64,000 nt of DNA. Source: an uncultured Hyphomicrobiales bacterium. GTDB taxonomy: Bacteria > Pseudomonadota > Alphaproteobacteria > Rhizobiales > Xanthobacteraceae. Positions 27,806 to 36,189 of this stretch are shown here, one piece after another (positions within the stretch are counted from its first letter, which is position 1; every line of letters begins with the position of its first letter). The position numbers and the translations under genes are program-made. The stretch spans positions 216,355-280,354 of the forward strand of contig CAIRGJ010000064.1 in NCBI GenBank assembly GCA_903878085.1, in the 5' to 3' direction. The notes beneath the pieces are model-generated. The model was not told where the DNA came from and did not search any database. It worked only from the letters and a program-made list of their open reading frames with translations.

Positions 27806-28492
27806 CTATTCCGATAGCAAGTGGATGACTTCCGCCGCAGCTTGAGCCGTCTCTTCACGTGCCAATTTTTCCGCCAGCATCGCGTCGCCCGCTTTGATCG
27901 CGGCAAACATTGCCCGCAGTGAACGCACGCTTTCGCGCGAACGTCTCGGCGAACGTTTCGGATGGCTCAGTCCGAGAGCGCGCCAGCGCCAAATCCGCGC
28001 ATGCAGGATCGAAATCATTGAGGACAGCGATTCACTGTCGGCGCCCGCCACCAATGCATCGTAGAAACTGTTCTTGGCTTGTAGAATCGCCGCAGGATCG
28101 CCGGCCCCATAACAGCGGGCCACTTCTTCCAGTGCTAGCCGCAAGGTCTTGAGTTGGTCCGGCTTGGCGTTAACGACGAAGAGCCGCGCAGCTAAGCCGA
28201 CCAGTACCTCGCGAATGGCATAAAGGTCCTTGGCCTCACCGGCGCTGAGTTCGCGCACCACCGGGCCTTTATTGGCAATCGTCGCCACCAGCCCCTCGGT
28301 CTCAAGCTGGCGCAGCGCCTCGCGGATGACCGTGCGCGACACATCCATCATTTCGATCAGTTCACGTTCGACCAGCCGGGAGCCCGGCGCGAGCCTTCCT
28401 GAAATGATCGACTGTCGCAGGAAATCCAAAACTTGATGGCGCAACGGCGCTGCCGGCTGGCGGATGATCGACGTGGGGCTGGCCTCAAGCAT
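27806..28492 (-). CDS. GntR-family transcriptional regulator (FadR/FCD subfamily)
   Basis: 228-aa repressor-type regulator. Residues 15-80 form the winged HTH (LRQSIISGRLAPGSRLVERELIEMMDVSRTVIREALRQLETEGLV fits the GntR pattern), residues 90-220 the all-helical FCD effector domain. It is divergent from a catabolic-looking operon (28621-31906), and a perfect inverted repeat lies in the 128-bp gap. It probably represses that operon and the Bug-type gene at 31917-32897, which carries a matching site, until a pathway acid binds. Confidence 0.9.
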   Translation of the reverse strand: MLEASPTSIIRQPAAPLRHQVLDFLRQSIISGRLAPGSRLVERELIEMMDVSRTVIREALRQLETEGLVATIANKGPVVRELSAGEAKDLYAIREVLVGLAARLFVVNAKPDQLKTLRLALEEVARCYGAGDPAAILQAKNSFYDALVAGADSESLSSMISILHARIWRWRALGLSHPKRSPRRSRESVRSLRAMFAAIKAGDAMLAEKLAREETAQAAAEVIHLLSE

Positions 28493-28516
28493 TTAGGGTT
28501 GCTCCGGTTCCTTGAT

Positions 28517-28533
28517 CGTAATATCGTATTACG
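28517..28533. promoter_or_regulatory. Inverted-repeat operator (likely GntR site)
   Basis: CGTAATA-TCG-TATTACG, a perfect 7+7 palindrome with a 3-bp spacer, located between the divergent GntR gene and the oxidoreductase gene. Eleven of its bases (ATCGTATTACG) recur on the minus strand at 32941-32951 in front of the Bug gene. Confidence 0.7.
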
Positions 28534-28620
28534 GCTTGCCAATCGAGGCCAGCCGTCGCCGGCCAGGGACCGAAAGATAAGTCCCGAGAGAAGCCCCAAG
28601 GAAACGCTAAAGGAACGTCC

Positions 28621-29712
28621 ATGAGCGCAGGTCCCGTTAAGGTCGGCATCGTCGGTCTCGGCCGTTGGGCAAAGGTCTTGACCAACGCCAGCAAGAAATC
28701 AGCCAAAATACAGATCATTTCAGGCTATAGCCGCTCCGAGGAAAAGCGCCAGGCATTCGCTAAAGAGATGGGCGTGGCTGCGGCCCCCGATTTGGCGACC
28801 ATGCTGGCCGATCCGGAGATCAAAGGCGTCATTCTAACGGTGCCGAACGAACAACACCTCCCGGTCGCGCGCGAAGTCGCGATGGCCAAAAAACACGTCT
28901 ATACGGAGAAGCCAATCGCGGCGACGCTGGAGGACGGGCTCGAGATTGAGGCGTTGCAGAAGCTCTACGGTGTCACCGTCACGGTCGGACACAGCGCCAG
29001 GCTGATGGCTGGCATCCGCACGATGGGTGAAGCCATCGCCGCTGGTGAGCTTGGCCGGGTCGCGTTCATCGAAGCCAATTTCTCCAACGAGCGCGCGCTC
29101 GAACTCACGCCCCAAACGTGGCGCTGGTACAAGAATCGCGCGCCGGGCGGCCCGCTATCGCAACTCGCGATCCACCAATTCGACGTGCTGCATTATCTCG
29201 GTGGCGAGATTACCGAGGCCAGTTCGATCGCGTCGAAGCTATCGCCGGTCGGCGCCGAGGTCGATGATCAGTCGATGACGACCCTCAAATTTGCCGACGG
29301 TAAAATTGGCTATGTCGGCGCCTGCTGGACGTCGCCCGGCATCTTCTCGGTGCGGGTGTTCGGTTCCAAGGGCTTGATGCACTACGAGATGGATTTCGGC
29401 ACCTGGGATACGCCATCCAAGCTGCATGAGCATTCAACGCTTTATATCCAGCGCGGCAAGGATGGCTACGCCAAGCGCGAAGTGCTGAAGGTTCCGGAAA
29501 GCGACATGTTCCGGCTCGAATTGGATATGTTCGCCGACAGCTGCCTAACCGGCAAGGCGAATGAACTTAGCGCTAAGAATGGCAATGTCGCCGTCGCGGT
29601 GGTCAATGCAGCGCTGCGATCGATCGATCAGCGCGGACAATTGGTCAGCGTCGCAGACATAATCGCTGAAGCGCGCGCGCGCATCGGCGAGAAGGCCCGC
29701 CATGTTGCCTAG
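28621..29712 (+). CDS. Gfo/Idh/MocA-family NAD(P)-dependent oxidoreductase
   Basis: 363 aa. N-terminal Rossmann fold with VGIVGLGRWAK (GxGxxA/G class) and the family's EKPIA motif near residue 98, where the lysine is catalytic. The C-terminal alpha/beta domain has GGPLSQLAIHQFDVLHYLGG, including the His of the active site (D/H..H pattern). It oxidises or reduces a sugar- or polyol-like hydroxyl; exact substrate unknown. First gene of a four-gene run with creatininase-like, cupin and 2-hydroxyacid dehydrogenase genes; ends with an 11-base overlap with the next start. Confidence 0.9.
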   Translation: MSAGPVKVGIVGLGRWAKVLTNASKKSAKIQIISGYSRSEEKRQAFAKEMGVAAAPDLATMLADPEIKGVILTVPNEQHLPVAREVAMAKKHVYTEKPIAATLEDGLEIEALQKLYGVTVTVGHSARLMAGIRTMGEAIAAGELGRVAFIEANFSNERALELTPQTWRWYKNRAPGGPLSQLAIHQFDVLHYLGGEITEASSIASKLSPVGAEVDDQSMTTLKFADGKIGYVGACWTSPGIFSVRVFGSKGLMHYEMDFGTWDTPSKLHEHSTLYIQRGKDGYAKREVLKVPESDMFRLELDMFADSCLTGKANELSAKNGNVAVAVVNAALRSIDQRGQLVSVADIIAEARARIGEKARHVA

Positions 29713-30505
29713 CCGCTATTTCATCGACCTGACACAGCCGGAGATCGCGGGTCAGCTCAAGAAGAATCCATTGGTGATACTGCCGGCGGGTAGCGTCGAG
29801 CAACACGGCCCGCATCTGCCAACCGGCACCGATACCTTTGCATCCAACGTTATCGGTCACGCCGTTGCCGAGAAGATGGACGGACTGGTGTTGCCGGCTA
29901 CGCCATTCGGCGTCACGCCCATGCACATGCCGTTCGAAGGCACCATCAGCTTCACGCCCGATACTTATATGCGGGTGGTGACGGAGACCTGCGTGTCGAC
30001 CGCCAAACATGGCGCCAAATATCTGCTGATTCTGAACTGGCATGAGGGCAACATCCCCTCGCTCGCCATTGCGGCAGAATCTCTGCATCGCGACCACGGC
30101 ATGACCGTGCTGACAGTGCAGGCCTGCTACGTCGCCGAGGAACTATACGGCCATTCGTGCAACGGCCTCACGCATGGCGGCGAAATCGAAGCGCTGGCCG
30201 TGCTGGCCTATCGGCCCGATCTGGTGCATCTCGATCGGATCGACTATTCGTCCGATCATTCGCATGGCCACAAGATGGACAAGTTGCGGCGAACACGATC
30301 CTACCAACCGGTTCTCACCGACATCCGTTCTATTGCCGCGACCGGCTGGTTCGGTAGCCCGCAACATGCGACGGCTGAAAAAGGCGTGCGCATGCTCGCC
30401 GACATTTCCGACGCTATCGCCAAGGAAGCAGTCGAGATATTCAAACAACTCGACACGGTGCAAGGCGGCACAGCTGAAATCAAACATCTGCGGCAGGCGG
30501 TCTGA
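29702..30505 (+). CDS. Creatininase-family amidohydrolase
   Basis: 267 aa, PF02633. The metal-binding motif GSVEQHGPHLPTGTD near residue 30 (Glu, His and Asp ligands), NWHEGN (residue 110) and THGGEIEAL (residue 160) are all present, so the di-metal site looks intact. Family members open cyclic amides or deformylate intermediates (creatinine, FAPy compounds). In this cluster it probably acts on an amide or lactam linked to a 2-hydroxy or sugar acid. Start overlaps the previous stop by 11 bases; stop overlaps the cupin start by 1 base (TGATG). Confidence 0.9.
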   Translation: MLPSRYFIDLTQPEIAGQLKKNPLVILPAGSVEQHGPHLPTGTDTFASNVIGHAVAEKMDGLVLPATPFGVTPMHMPFEGTISFTPDTYMRVVTETCVSTAKHGAKYLLILNWHEGNIPSLAIAAESLHRDHGMTVLTVQACYVAEELYGHSCNGLTHGGEIEALAVLAYRPDLVHLDRIDYSSDHSHGHKMDKLRRTRSYQPVLTDIRSIAATGWFGSPQHATAEKGVRMLADISDAIAKEAVEIFKQLDTVQGGTAEIKHLRQAV

Positions 30506-30879
30506 TGGCAAGGCTGCTGAAACAGGCCGAAGCGAAGCGCCTGGGCCTGCCGGGGCGCACATCACTTGAGCCGGTCTCCGGCGAAATCGGATCACACGTC
30601 AGTTTTCGCATTGCCACGATCGCGGCGGCAAAACCCGGCGATAACAAGCGCGGCCCGCATTCGCATCGCGATTTTGAGGAATGCATCTACGTCCTGTCAG
30701 GCCAAGGCACGATGCATTCCGAGAGCGGCGAACATCCGGTGCGGCCAGGAGATACGCTGCTCGTCCCTGCCGGCGAGAAGCACATGACGGTGAATACCGG
30801 AACCGAGCCGCTCGTTCTGCTCTGCTTCTTCCCGGTCGGCGACGTGAGCGCGGGCACGACCGAGTTTCCGAGCTTCTAG
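30505..30879 (+). CDS. Single-domain cupin protein
   Basis: 124 aa, one cupin barrel (Cupin_2). Metal-ligand motif 1 is GPHSHRDFEECIYVLSG (two His and a Glu) and motif 2 includes PGDTLLVPAGEKHMTVN (His). It may be an isomerase, dioxygenase or binding protein of the same pathway. The cluster context gives no specific substrate. Translationally coupled to the creatininase-type gene. Confidence 0.85.
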   Translation: MARLLKQAEAKRLGLPGRTSLEPVSGEIGSHVSFRIATIAAAKPGDNKRGPHSHRDFEECIYVLSGQGTMHSESGEHPVRPGDTLLVPAGEKHMTVNTGTEPLVLLCFFPVGDVSAGTTEFPSF

Positions 30880-30928
30880 CGCAATGCCGGCGCGGCCGGA
30901 CGACGGCCGCTTCTCTGGAGAAATTCAC

Positions 30929-31906
30929 ATGGCAGACGTACTGGTCCTGCGGCCGCAGGCGGATTTCGCCCGGGTCAATGCGCTCCCGCCAGAGTCACTG
31001 TCGGTCAGCTACCATGCACCTGATAGCGCCGAGGTTCCCGCGCTGATGCGCCAAGCGAAGGCACTAGTCATTCCCGCGGTCGGACCCAAGCTGGCGCCCG
31101 CGCTGTTTGAAGGCACATCGCTCAAGCTCGTCCAAGTCACGGGGGCCGGTCTCGACCGTCTCGATAAGGCGGCGTTGACGAAAGCTGGCATCCCGGTCGC
31201 CAATGTCCCCGGTGGCAGCAACAGTGCGGTCGCCGAATATGCCGTCACCACCGCTTCCATGCTGTTGCGGCGGTTCGCCTGGTCGGACAGCGAGATCAAG
31301 CGCGGCAATTATGCTGCTTTCCGCGCACAGCTCATGGCCGCCAATCTCGCCGGCATCGAAGGCTTGCTGGTTGGCGTGGTCGGCCTCGGCGTAATTGGGC
31401 TCGCGGTGGCGCACGCCTTCGCCAAAGCCGGCTGCCGCATTTGCTATTACGATCCGGCACCCGCCGACCCGCAAGCCGCGCAGGCTTTGGGCGCGCAAGC
31501 CATGCCACTCGATGAACTGCTGCGGACCGCCGACGTCGTCACCCTGCACGTGCCGCTATTGCCCGCAACCCAAGGCCTGGTCGGCGCAAGCCAACTCGCC
31601 AGCATGAAAAAGGATGCGGTGCTCATTCAAGCGTCGCGCGGCGGCATCGTCGACGAGCAGGCACTCGCGGATTGTCTGCGCGCCGGCCATCTCGGCGGCG
31701 TGGCCGTCGACGTCTATTCCTCCGAGCCCCCGGCGCCCGACAATCCGCTGCTCAAGCTCGATGGCGAGGCGGCGCACCGGCCGCTGCTGACACCGCACAT
31801 TGCCGGCGTAACCCGGCAGTCAGCCGCGTTTCTGTTCCGCTCATCGTGGCAGAACGTCGAGCGTGTTCTGGTGACAGGCGCAGCGCCGCTCTATCGCGCC
31901 TATTGA
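30929..31906 (+). CDS. D-2-hydroxyacid dehydrogenase family protein
   Basis: 325 aa, chosen start ATG 30929 behind TGGAG. The NAD-binding motif GVVGLGVIGLAVAHA is at about residue 145, the Arg of ASRGGIVDE and the His of PHIAGVTRQS form the catalytic set, and GGVAVDVYSSEPP is the usual family segment. It reduces a 2-oxoacid to a D-2-hydroxyacid or the reverse. Likely last enzyme of the GntR-regulated operon. Confidence 0.9.
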   Translation: MADVLVLRPQADFARVNALPPESLSVSYHAPDSAEVPALMRQAKALVIPAVGPKLAPALFEGTSLKLVQVTGAGLDRLDKAALTKAGIPVANVPGGSNSAVAEYAVTTASMLLRRFAWSDSEIKRGNYAAFRAQLMAANLAGIEGLLVGVVGLGVIGLAVAHAFAKAGCRICYYDPAPADPQAAQALGAQAMPLDELLRTADVVTLHVPLLPATQGLVGASQLASMKKDAVLIQASRGGIVDEQALADCLRAGHLGGVAVDVYSSEPPAPDNPLLKLDGEAAHRPLLTPHIAGVTRQSAAFLFRSSWQNVERVLVTGAAPLYRAY

Positions 31907-31916
31907 GCCGCGCCGT

Positions 31917-32897
31917 TCAGTTGACGGACAGCCCTGCACGGCTGGCCACTCCGCCCCAACGCTCAATGTCGGTCCGCAATTGCGTGGCGAACTGTTCCGG
32001 CGTGCTCGCAATCATGTCGTAACCGAGCGTCTTTACGCGCTGCTTCATCTCATCGGTATCGAGAATGGCGATGATTTCGCCGTTCAATTTTTTCACGATC
32101 TTCGGATCGAGGCCTGCAGGTCCGAGCAGACCAGCCCAGTTCGCGACTTCAAAGCCAGGCAGACCGGATTCGTCCATGGTTGGCATGTCCGGCATCAGCG
32201 CCGAGCGTCTCTTCTCGGCCATGGCGATCGGACGGAGACGATCCGATTTCTCCCCCAGCATGCCAGGCACGCTGGCGAACATCGCCTGGACCTGCCCGCC
32301 AATCAAATCCAGCATCGCCGGATTCATACCTTTGTTGGGGATATGAACCATGTCGATACCGGCCATGGTTTTGAGCATCTCGCCGGCCAGATGCGACGCG
32401 CTGCCGACGCCGGCTGAGCTGAAGCTAAGCTTGCCGGGATTGGCTTTGGCGTAGGCGATGAACTCCTTGAGCGAATGCGCCGGTACCGCCGGATTTACCA
32501 CCAAGGCATAGGGGCTGATTGCCACGCTGATGATCGGGGTAAAGTCCTTGGTGACGTCGTAAGGCGGCGTCTTATGGACCACCACGGTGAGCGACAGGCT
32601 GCTCGGCGTATACAACAGCGTATAGCCATCCGGCGTGGAGCCGCTGACGAATTTGCTGCCGATGATACCCCCGGCGCCGGCCCGGTTCTCGACCACGAAA
32701 GTCTGATTCATGCGTTCGCCGAGCTTCTGCGCCAGCATCCGCGCCATCACATCGACGCCGCCGCCAGCCGCGACCGGCACAATGATATGTACCGGCCTTT
32801 CAGGATATTCGGCGCGCGCCAAACCGACCGGGCCGATGACGAACGCGACGATCGCCGGAGCACAGAGCGCCGAAATCCAGGGCTTGGTCTTGATCAT
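31917..32897 (-). CDS. Bug/TctC-family periplasmic substrate-binding protein
   Basis: 326 aa from ATG 32897, which has GGGGAGGGG just upstream; a longer in-frame start lacks a leader. Signal peptide about 29 residues (cleavage after ARA), then YPERPVHIIVPVAAGGGVDVM and TPDGYTLLY. It is convergent with the 2-hydroxyacid dehydrogenase gene (10-bp gap). A copy of the GntR-type operator half lies 44 bp upstream, so it probably supplies the substrate for the neighbouring enzymes. No TctAB permease nearby. Confidence 0.92.
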   Translation of the reverse strand: MIKTKPWISALCAPAIVAFVIGPVGLARAEYPERPVHIIVPVAAGGGVDVMARMLAQKLGERMNQTFVVENRAGAGGIIGSKFVSGSTPDGYTLLYTPSSLSLTVVVHKTPPYDVTKDFTPIISVAISPYALVVNPAVPAHSLKEFIAYAKANPGKLSFSSAGVGSASHLAGEMLKTMAGIDMVHIPNKGMNPAMLDLIGGQVQAMFASVPGMLGEKSDRLRPIAMAEKRRSALMPDMPTMDESGLPGFEVANWAGLLGPAGLDPKIVKKLNGEIIAILDTDEMKQRVKTLGYDMIASTPEQFATQLRTDIERWGGVASRAGLSVN

Positions 32898-33266
32898 GGG
32901 TGTCCCCTCCCCGGGACGGCCCACCGACGTTGCGGCAGACCGTAATACGATAATATATCCCCGGCAGCCGGTCACGATCAAAAGCCGGCCTGACATAATT
33001 TCAATATCGTGCCGGACAGATCGCTCGCCGAGGCCAAGACTTGGAGCCCAATATCTGGCTCGCCAGCAAAATGAAGCATTGGGAAGTCATAACCAGCGCG
33101 ATGAAGATTGCTATCGCGAGGAGATATATTTGCTCGGCGCGGCCCATTGACACCGCGCGACCTATGCTATGATCGGCTGCAACACAGATGCCGATGCGGG
33201 AATGACCGCAGTCAAATGGCGGCGGCGACAAGCCACCGCCAGTCGGGATCGACGGGGAGACGAACA
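32898..33266. other. Divergent region between Bug gene and kelch gene
   Basis: 369 bp. The left part carries the GntR-type operator (32941-32957) and presumably the Bug promoter; the right part precedes the kelch gene, whose ribosome site is GGGGAGA at 33254-33260. No gene seen. Confidence 0.55.
32941..32957 (-). promoter_or_regulatory. GntR-type operator half-conserved copy
   Basis: On the minus strand this reads TATATT followed by ATCGTATTACG. The last 11 bases are identical to the palindrome at 28517-28533; the other half is degenerate. Position (44 bp before the Bug start) suits a repressor overlapping the promoter. Confidence 0.6.
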
Positions 33267-34334
33267 ATGAAAAAACGAACAATGAAGCGGGCTGCGTGGT
33301 TGCTGGCGGCGACGCTGGTAACGGGGATGGCATGGCATGTCGCACCGGCCGCCGCGCAGGACGGCAAGTGGCGGATGGCCAAGGCGATGCTGGCGCCGCA
33401 GGGCGAAGTGGTCAGCGTGGTGATCGGCAAGAAATGGTACGTCTTCGGTGGCTATGACGGCGCCAATGTACAGGCGCGCGGCATTGTGAATGTCTACGAT
33501 GCCGCGACCGACACATGGACCGAAAAGAAGAACATGCAGATTCCGGCGCACCACGCGTCGGCGGTGGAGGTGAACGGAAAAATCTACGTGTTCGGCGGCT
33601 TCGTCGGACGGCCCGGTACAAAAGTGTGGCAGCCGATTTCAAGCGCCTTGATGTACGACCCGGACGCCGATAGCTGGAAAGAGCTGGCGCCGATGCCGAC
33701 GCCGCGCGGTTCGGCCCAAGCCGTGGTCGTCGGCGGCAAGATCTATGTGATCGGCGGCGCACACGCGAATATTCCAGGCAAGCCCCTGACCGAGCCGCTG
33801 TGGGCCGGCGTGCCGCAAATCGTCGTCGGCACGGTGGAAGAATACGATCCGGCGACCAACACATGGCGTGCCCGCGCGCCGATGCCGACCGGCCGCAACC
33901 ACTTCTTTGCCGGCGCGGTCGACGGCAAAATCTATGCAATCAATGGGCGGCTCGGCGCGCCGTTCGTGACCATGAGCGACGTGACCGATCTGGTCGAAGA
34001 GTACGACCCGGCGACCGATATATGGACGTTCAAGAGTCGGGCGCCGACTCGGCGCGGCGACGTCGCCGGCGCCGTCTACAACGGCAAACTTTATGTCACC
34101 GGCGGCGAATACGAAGAACCGAGGGGCAAGGTGACCTACTGGGCCTTCGAATCCTACGATCCGAAGACAAATTCATGGCAGATCCTACCGCACATGCAGA
34201 TCGCTCGGCACGGCTTTGTCGCGGGCTTCATCGATAATGATTTCCACGTGGCCGGCGGCTCGTTCCAATCCGACGGCATGCCTGGAATTTTCTCGCAAAT
34301 GGCCACGCACGAGGCGTTTCCCGTCGCGAAATAA
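33267..34334 (+). CDS. Secreted kelch-repeat beta-propeller protein
   Basis: 355 aa from ATG 33267 (GGGGAGA upstream). A signal peptide (cleavage near AAAQD) is followed by about six kelch repeats, seen as GKIYVFGG / GKIYVIGG / GKLYVTGG blocks each followed by a YDPxxDxW segment. Beta-propellers of this kind bind proteins or sugars in the periplasm or outside; there is no visible catalytic motif. Followed 15 bp later by the heme-A-synthase-like membrane protein, so possibly cotranscribed. Confidence 0.88.
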   Translation: MKKRTMKRAAWLLAATLVTGMAWHVAPAAAQDGKWRMAKAMLAPQGEVVSVVIGKKWYVFGGYDGANVQARGIVNVYDAATDTWTEKKNMQIPAHHASAVEVNGKIYVFGGFVGRPGTKVWQPISSALMYDPDADSWKELAPMPTPRGSAQAVVVGGKIYVIGGAHANIPGKPLTEPLWAGVPQIVVGTVEEYDPATNTWRARAPMPTGRNHFFAGAVDGKIYAINGRLGAPFVTMSDVTDLVEEYDPATDIWTFKSRAPTRRGDVAGAVYNGKLYVTGGEYEEPRGKVTYWAFESYDPKTNSWQILPHMQIARHGFVAGFIDNDFHVAGGSFQSDGMPGIFSQMATHEAFPVAK

Positions 34335-34349
34335 CGCGGGTGCCAAACG

Positions 34350-35486
34350 ATGCTGCACCAAGCCGGTTCAGATCCAACGCCAGCGCGGGCTCTGTTTGAG
34401 CCCCCGCTGGCGGCCGGCCGGCACTTCGAAAGCTGGCTGACGCTTCTGCGCGCGTTAGACCATCCGCGATGGCTGCGGGCCGTATTGGCAGTGGCGGCCT
34501 TCTTTGGCACTGCGGCATTTATCCTCGGCGCCGGCAACCGCTTCACGCAGGGTCCTTGGTTTCTCTACATTCCCGAGGTTTCTCTGCTACCGCCCATCGG
34601 CCGTGCCGCCTGGGAGCAGGCCTTCGTCGTCCATCAGCAAAGTCCGCTGTATGCGCTGTGCGGCGGATATGAGGTGGGCGGAATGGAATCCATCAGCGTC
34701 TTTAAGTTTCTCTACGGGTGGGAATGGCTGCGCATCGCGAGCGTGACCTTGTTCCTGGAATCGCTATTCCTCGCTTTGGTGTTCCACTTGGCGCGTGCGG
34801 CGAACTCTGCGCGGCGCACCGATTTGCGGCTGCCGCTCGGCTTGCTCGTCGCAGGCGGGATCTATCTGGTGCTGCGCTATTTCGCGGATCATGCCGGGCT
34901 GTTCGCCAGCATCAATCTCGGCCAACAACGTCACGCGCTCGACATCACATTCGCCAGCGCGGGGCTCGCTTTGCTGGTCGTCGGCGCGCTGGCGCCTCAG
35001 GGATCGCAAATAACCCCCGCACTCTCTCGCGTAGCTTGGGGATCGGCGATCGCTCTCAACATTGCCTTTGGCGCCTTGTTCGAAGCGCTCGATGCGAGGC
35101 CGCTGTGGACCAGCTTTCCGGGCTACACCGACAGCTTGCTGCCCGCCGCCGACCGCTTGTTCGCCTTCCACCCAATCTGGCGCAATCTCACCGAGAACGG
35201 CTACTTGATCCAGGCTTGCCACCGCGTGCTCTCGATTGGGCTATGGGCGGCGGCGGCGTTCTCTCTCGCGACGGCGGCACTGGGAGGCCGGCCGTGGACG
35301 CGCATGGCGGCGCTGTTCGCTCTGCTCACCATCGAAGGCGCACTGGGTGTGGCCACGTTACAGGCCGAGCAACAACCGCTCGTGCTATCGATAATTCACC
35401 AAACCTGCGCCATTGCCGTGCTGGTGGCTGCGCTGCTGCCGCGCCGGTTTGTCATCAACCCAAGGTTTTCGTCACAAAGCCGCTAA
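34350..35486 (+). CDS. COX15/CtaA-like (heme A synthase family) membrane protein with altered heme site
   Basis: 378 aa, about eight membrane segments. The order SPLY...GMESISVFKFLYGWEWL in the first half and NLTENGYLIQACHRVLSIG then IIHQTC in the second matches the alphaproteobacterial CtaA/COX15 pattern (EF KFI.WWEW.HR ... W.NLFEN...FDHR ... HQ). The two second-half histidines (CHR, HQ) are kept. In the first half WEW-x-HR is WEWLRI and the later His of the YRLALH position is Asp. One heme site is therefore probably lost, so this may not be a genuine heme A synthase. Pairing with a kelch protein is unusual. Confidence 0.65.
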   Translation: MLHQAGSDPTPARALFEPPLAAGRHFESWLTLLRALDHPRWLRAVLAVAAFFGTAAFILGAGNRFTQGPWFLYIPEVSLLPPIGRAAWEQAFVVHQQSPLYALCGGYEVGGMESISVFKFLYGWEWLRIASVTLFLESLFLALVFHLARAANSARRTDLRLPLGLLVAGGIYLVLRYFADHAGLFASINLGQQRHALDITFASAGLALLVVGALAPQGSQITPALSRVAWGSAIALNIAFGALFEALDARPLWTSFPGYTDSLLPAADRLFAFHPIWRNLTENGYLIQACHRVLSIGLWAAAAFSLATAALGGRPWTRMAALFALLTIEGALGVATLQAEQQPLVLSIIHQTCAIAVLVAALLPRRFVINPRFSSQSR

Positions 35487-35490
35487 TGCC

Positions 35491-35507
35491 TCGCCGTCTG
35501 ACGGCGA
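35491..35507. terminator. Hairpin between convergent genes
   Basis: TCGCCGT-CTG-ACGGCGA, a 7-bp stem with a 3-nt loop, between the CtaA-like stop and the convergent TadD-like stop; AT-rich sequence follows. Candidate bidirectional terminator. Confidence 0.5.
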
Positions 35508-35517
35508 AATATGAAGG

Positions 35518-36087
35518 CTACTCGAGACCTTTGCCCCGGGCTGAACTCTCTTCCAGAAGCTGGAGGTTGCTCAGCACAAATCTGTTGCGTGGATCTTTGC
35601 GCTGAGCGGTCGCGAGCTTCTCCTGCGCGCGCCGGTAATCGCCTCGCAGCATATATGAATAGCCCTGATTGTTGAGGATCTCGACCGTCGGTCCGACAAT
35701 GCCGATGGCCTGGTCATAGGCGCGGTCGGCGAGATCGAAGCGGCGCAAGCGATCGTAGGACGCAGCGAGTCCGAGCCACGCCTCCGCGTCGCGTGGATGC
35801 ATTTCTGCCGCGCGGCGAAAAGACTTCTCCGCCATCCCGTAATTCTTGGCCCGATAATTTTTCTTGCCGACGCTCAAATCGTCATTCGGATCGTTGCCGA
35901 GCACGGCCGGTTCGCCAGGCTGCGACGCCACCTCACGGGCATCGTCGGCAGGTGGCACGGAAGCATAGGCATCGGCGCCTGGCGTTTTGAGGTCGAGAGA
36001 TTCGGAGAGGTTGGTATTGGCGTTGCAACCCGCGAGCCATAGGCAGGTTACGCCGAGCACCAGAATACGGATCGTCCCAATACGCAT
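35518..36087 (-). CDS. tadD: TadD-like TPR lipoprotein
   Basis: 189 aa. Lipobox LAGC at about residue 18-21 predicts an outer-membrane or periplasmic lipoprotein. Two to three tetratricopeptide units follow (AEKSFRRAAEMHPRDAEAWLGLA, AYDQAIGIVGPTVEILNNQGYS). TadD is the pilotin-like factor of tad (Flp pilus) systems. It ends the tad operon, 102 bp downstream of tadC. Confidence 0.85.
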   Translation of the reverse strand: MRIGTIRILVLGVTCLWLAGCNANTNLSESLDLKTPGADAYASVPPADDAREVASQPGEPAVLGNDPNDDLSVGKKNYRAKNYGMAEKSFRRAAEMHPRDAEAWLGLAASYDRLRRFDLADRAYDQAIGIVGPTVEILNNQGYSYMLRGDYRRAQEKLATAQRKDPRNRFVLSNLQLLEESSARGKGLE

Positions 36088-36189
36088 GATATGCTCGACT
36101 AAACTGCCCGCGAAACAACATGTCTATGCTAAGCGGGACCTGTTAAAAGTCCTTCATTCGTAAAGCTACAGAAGCCGCGCCAAAATTCT

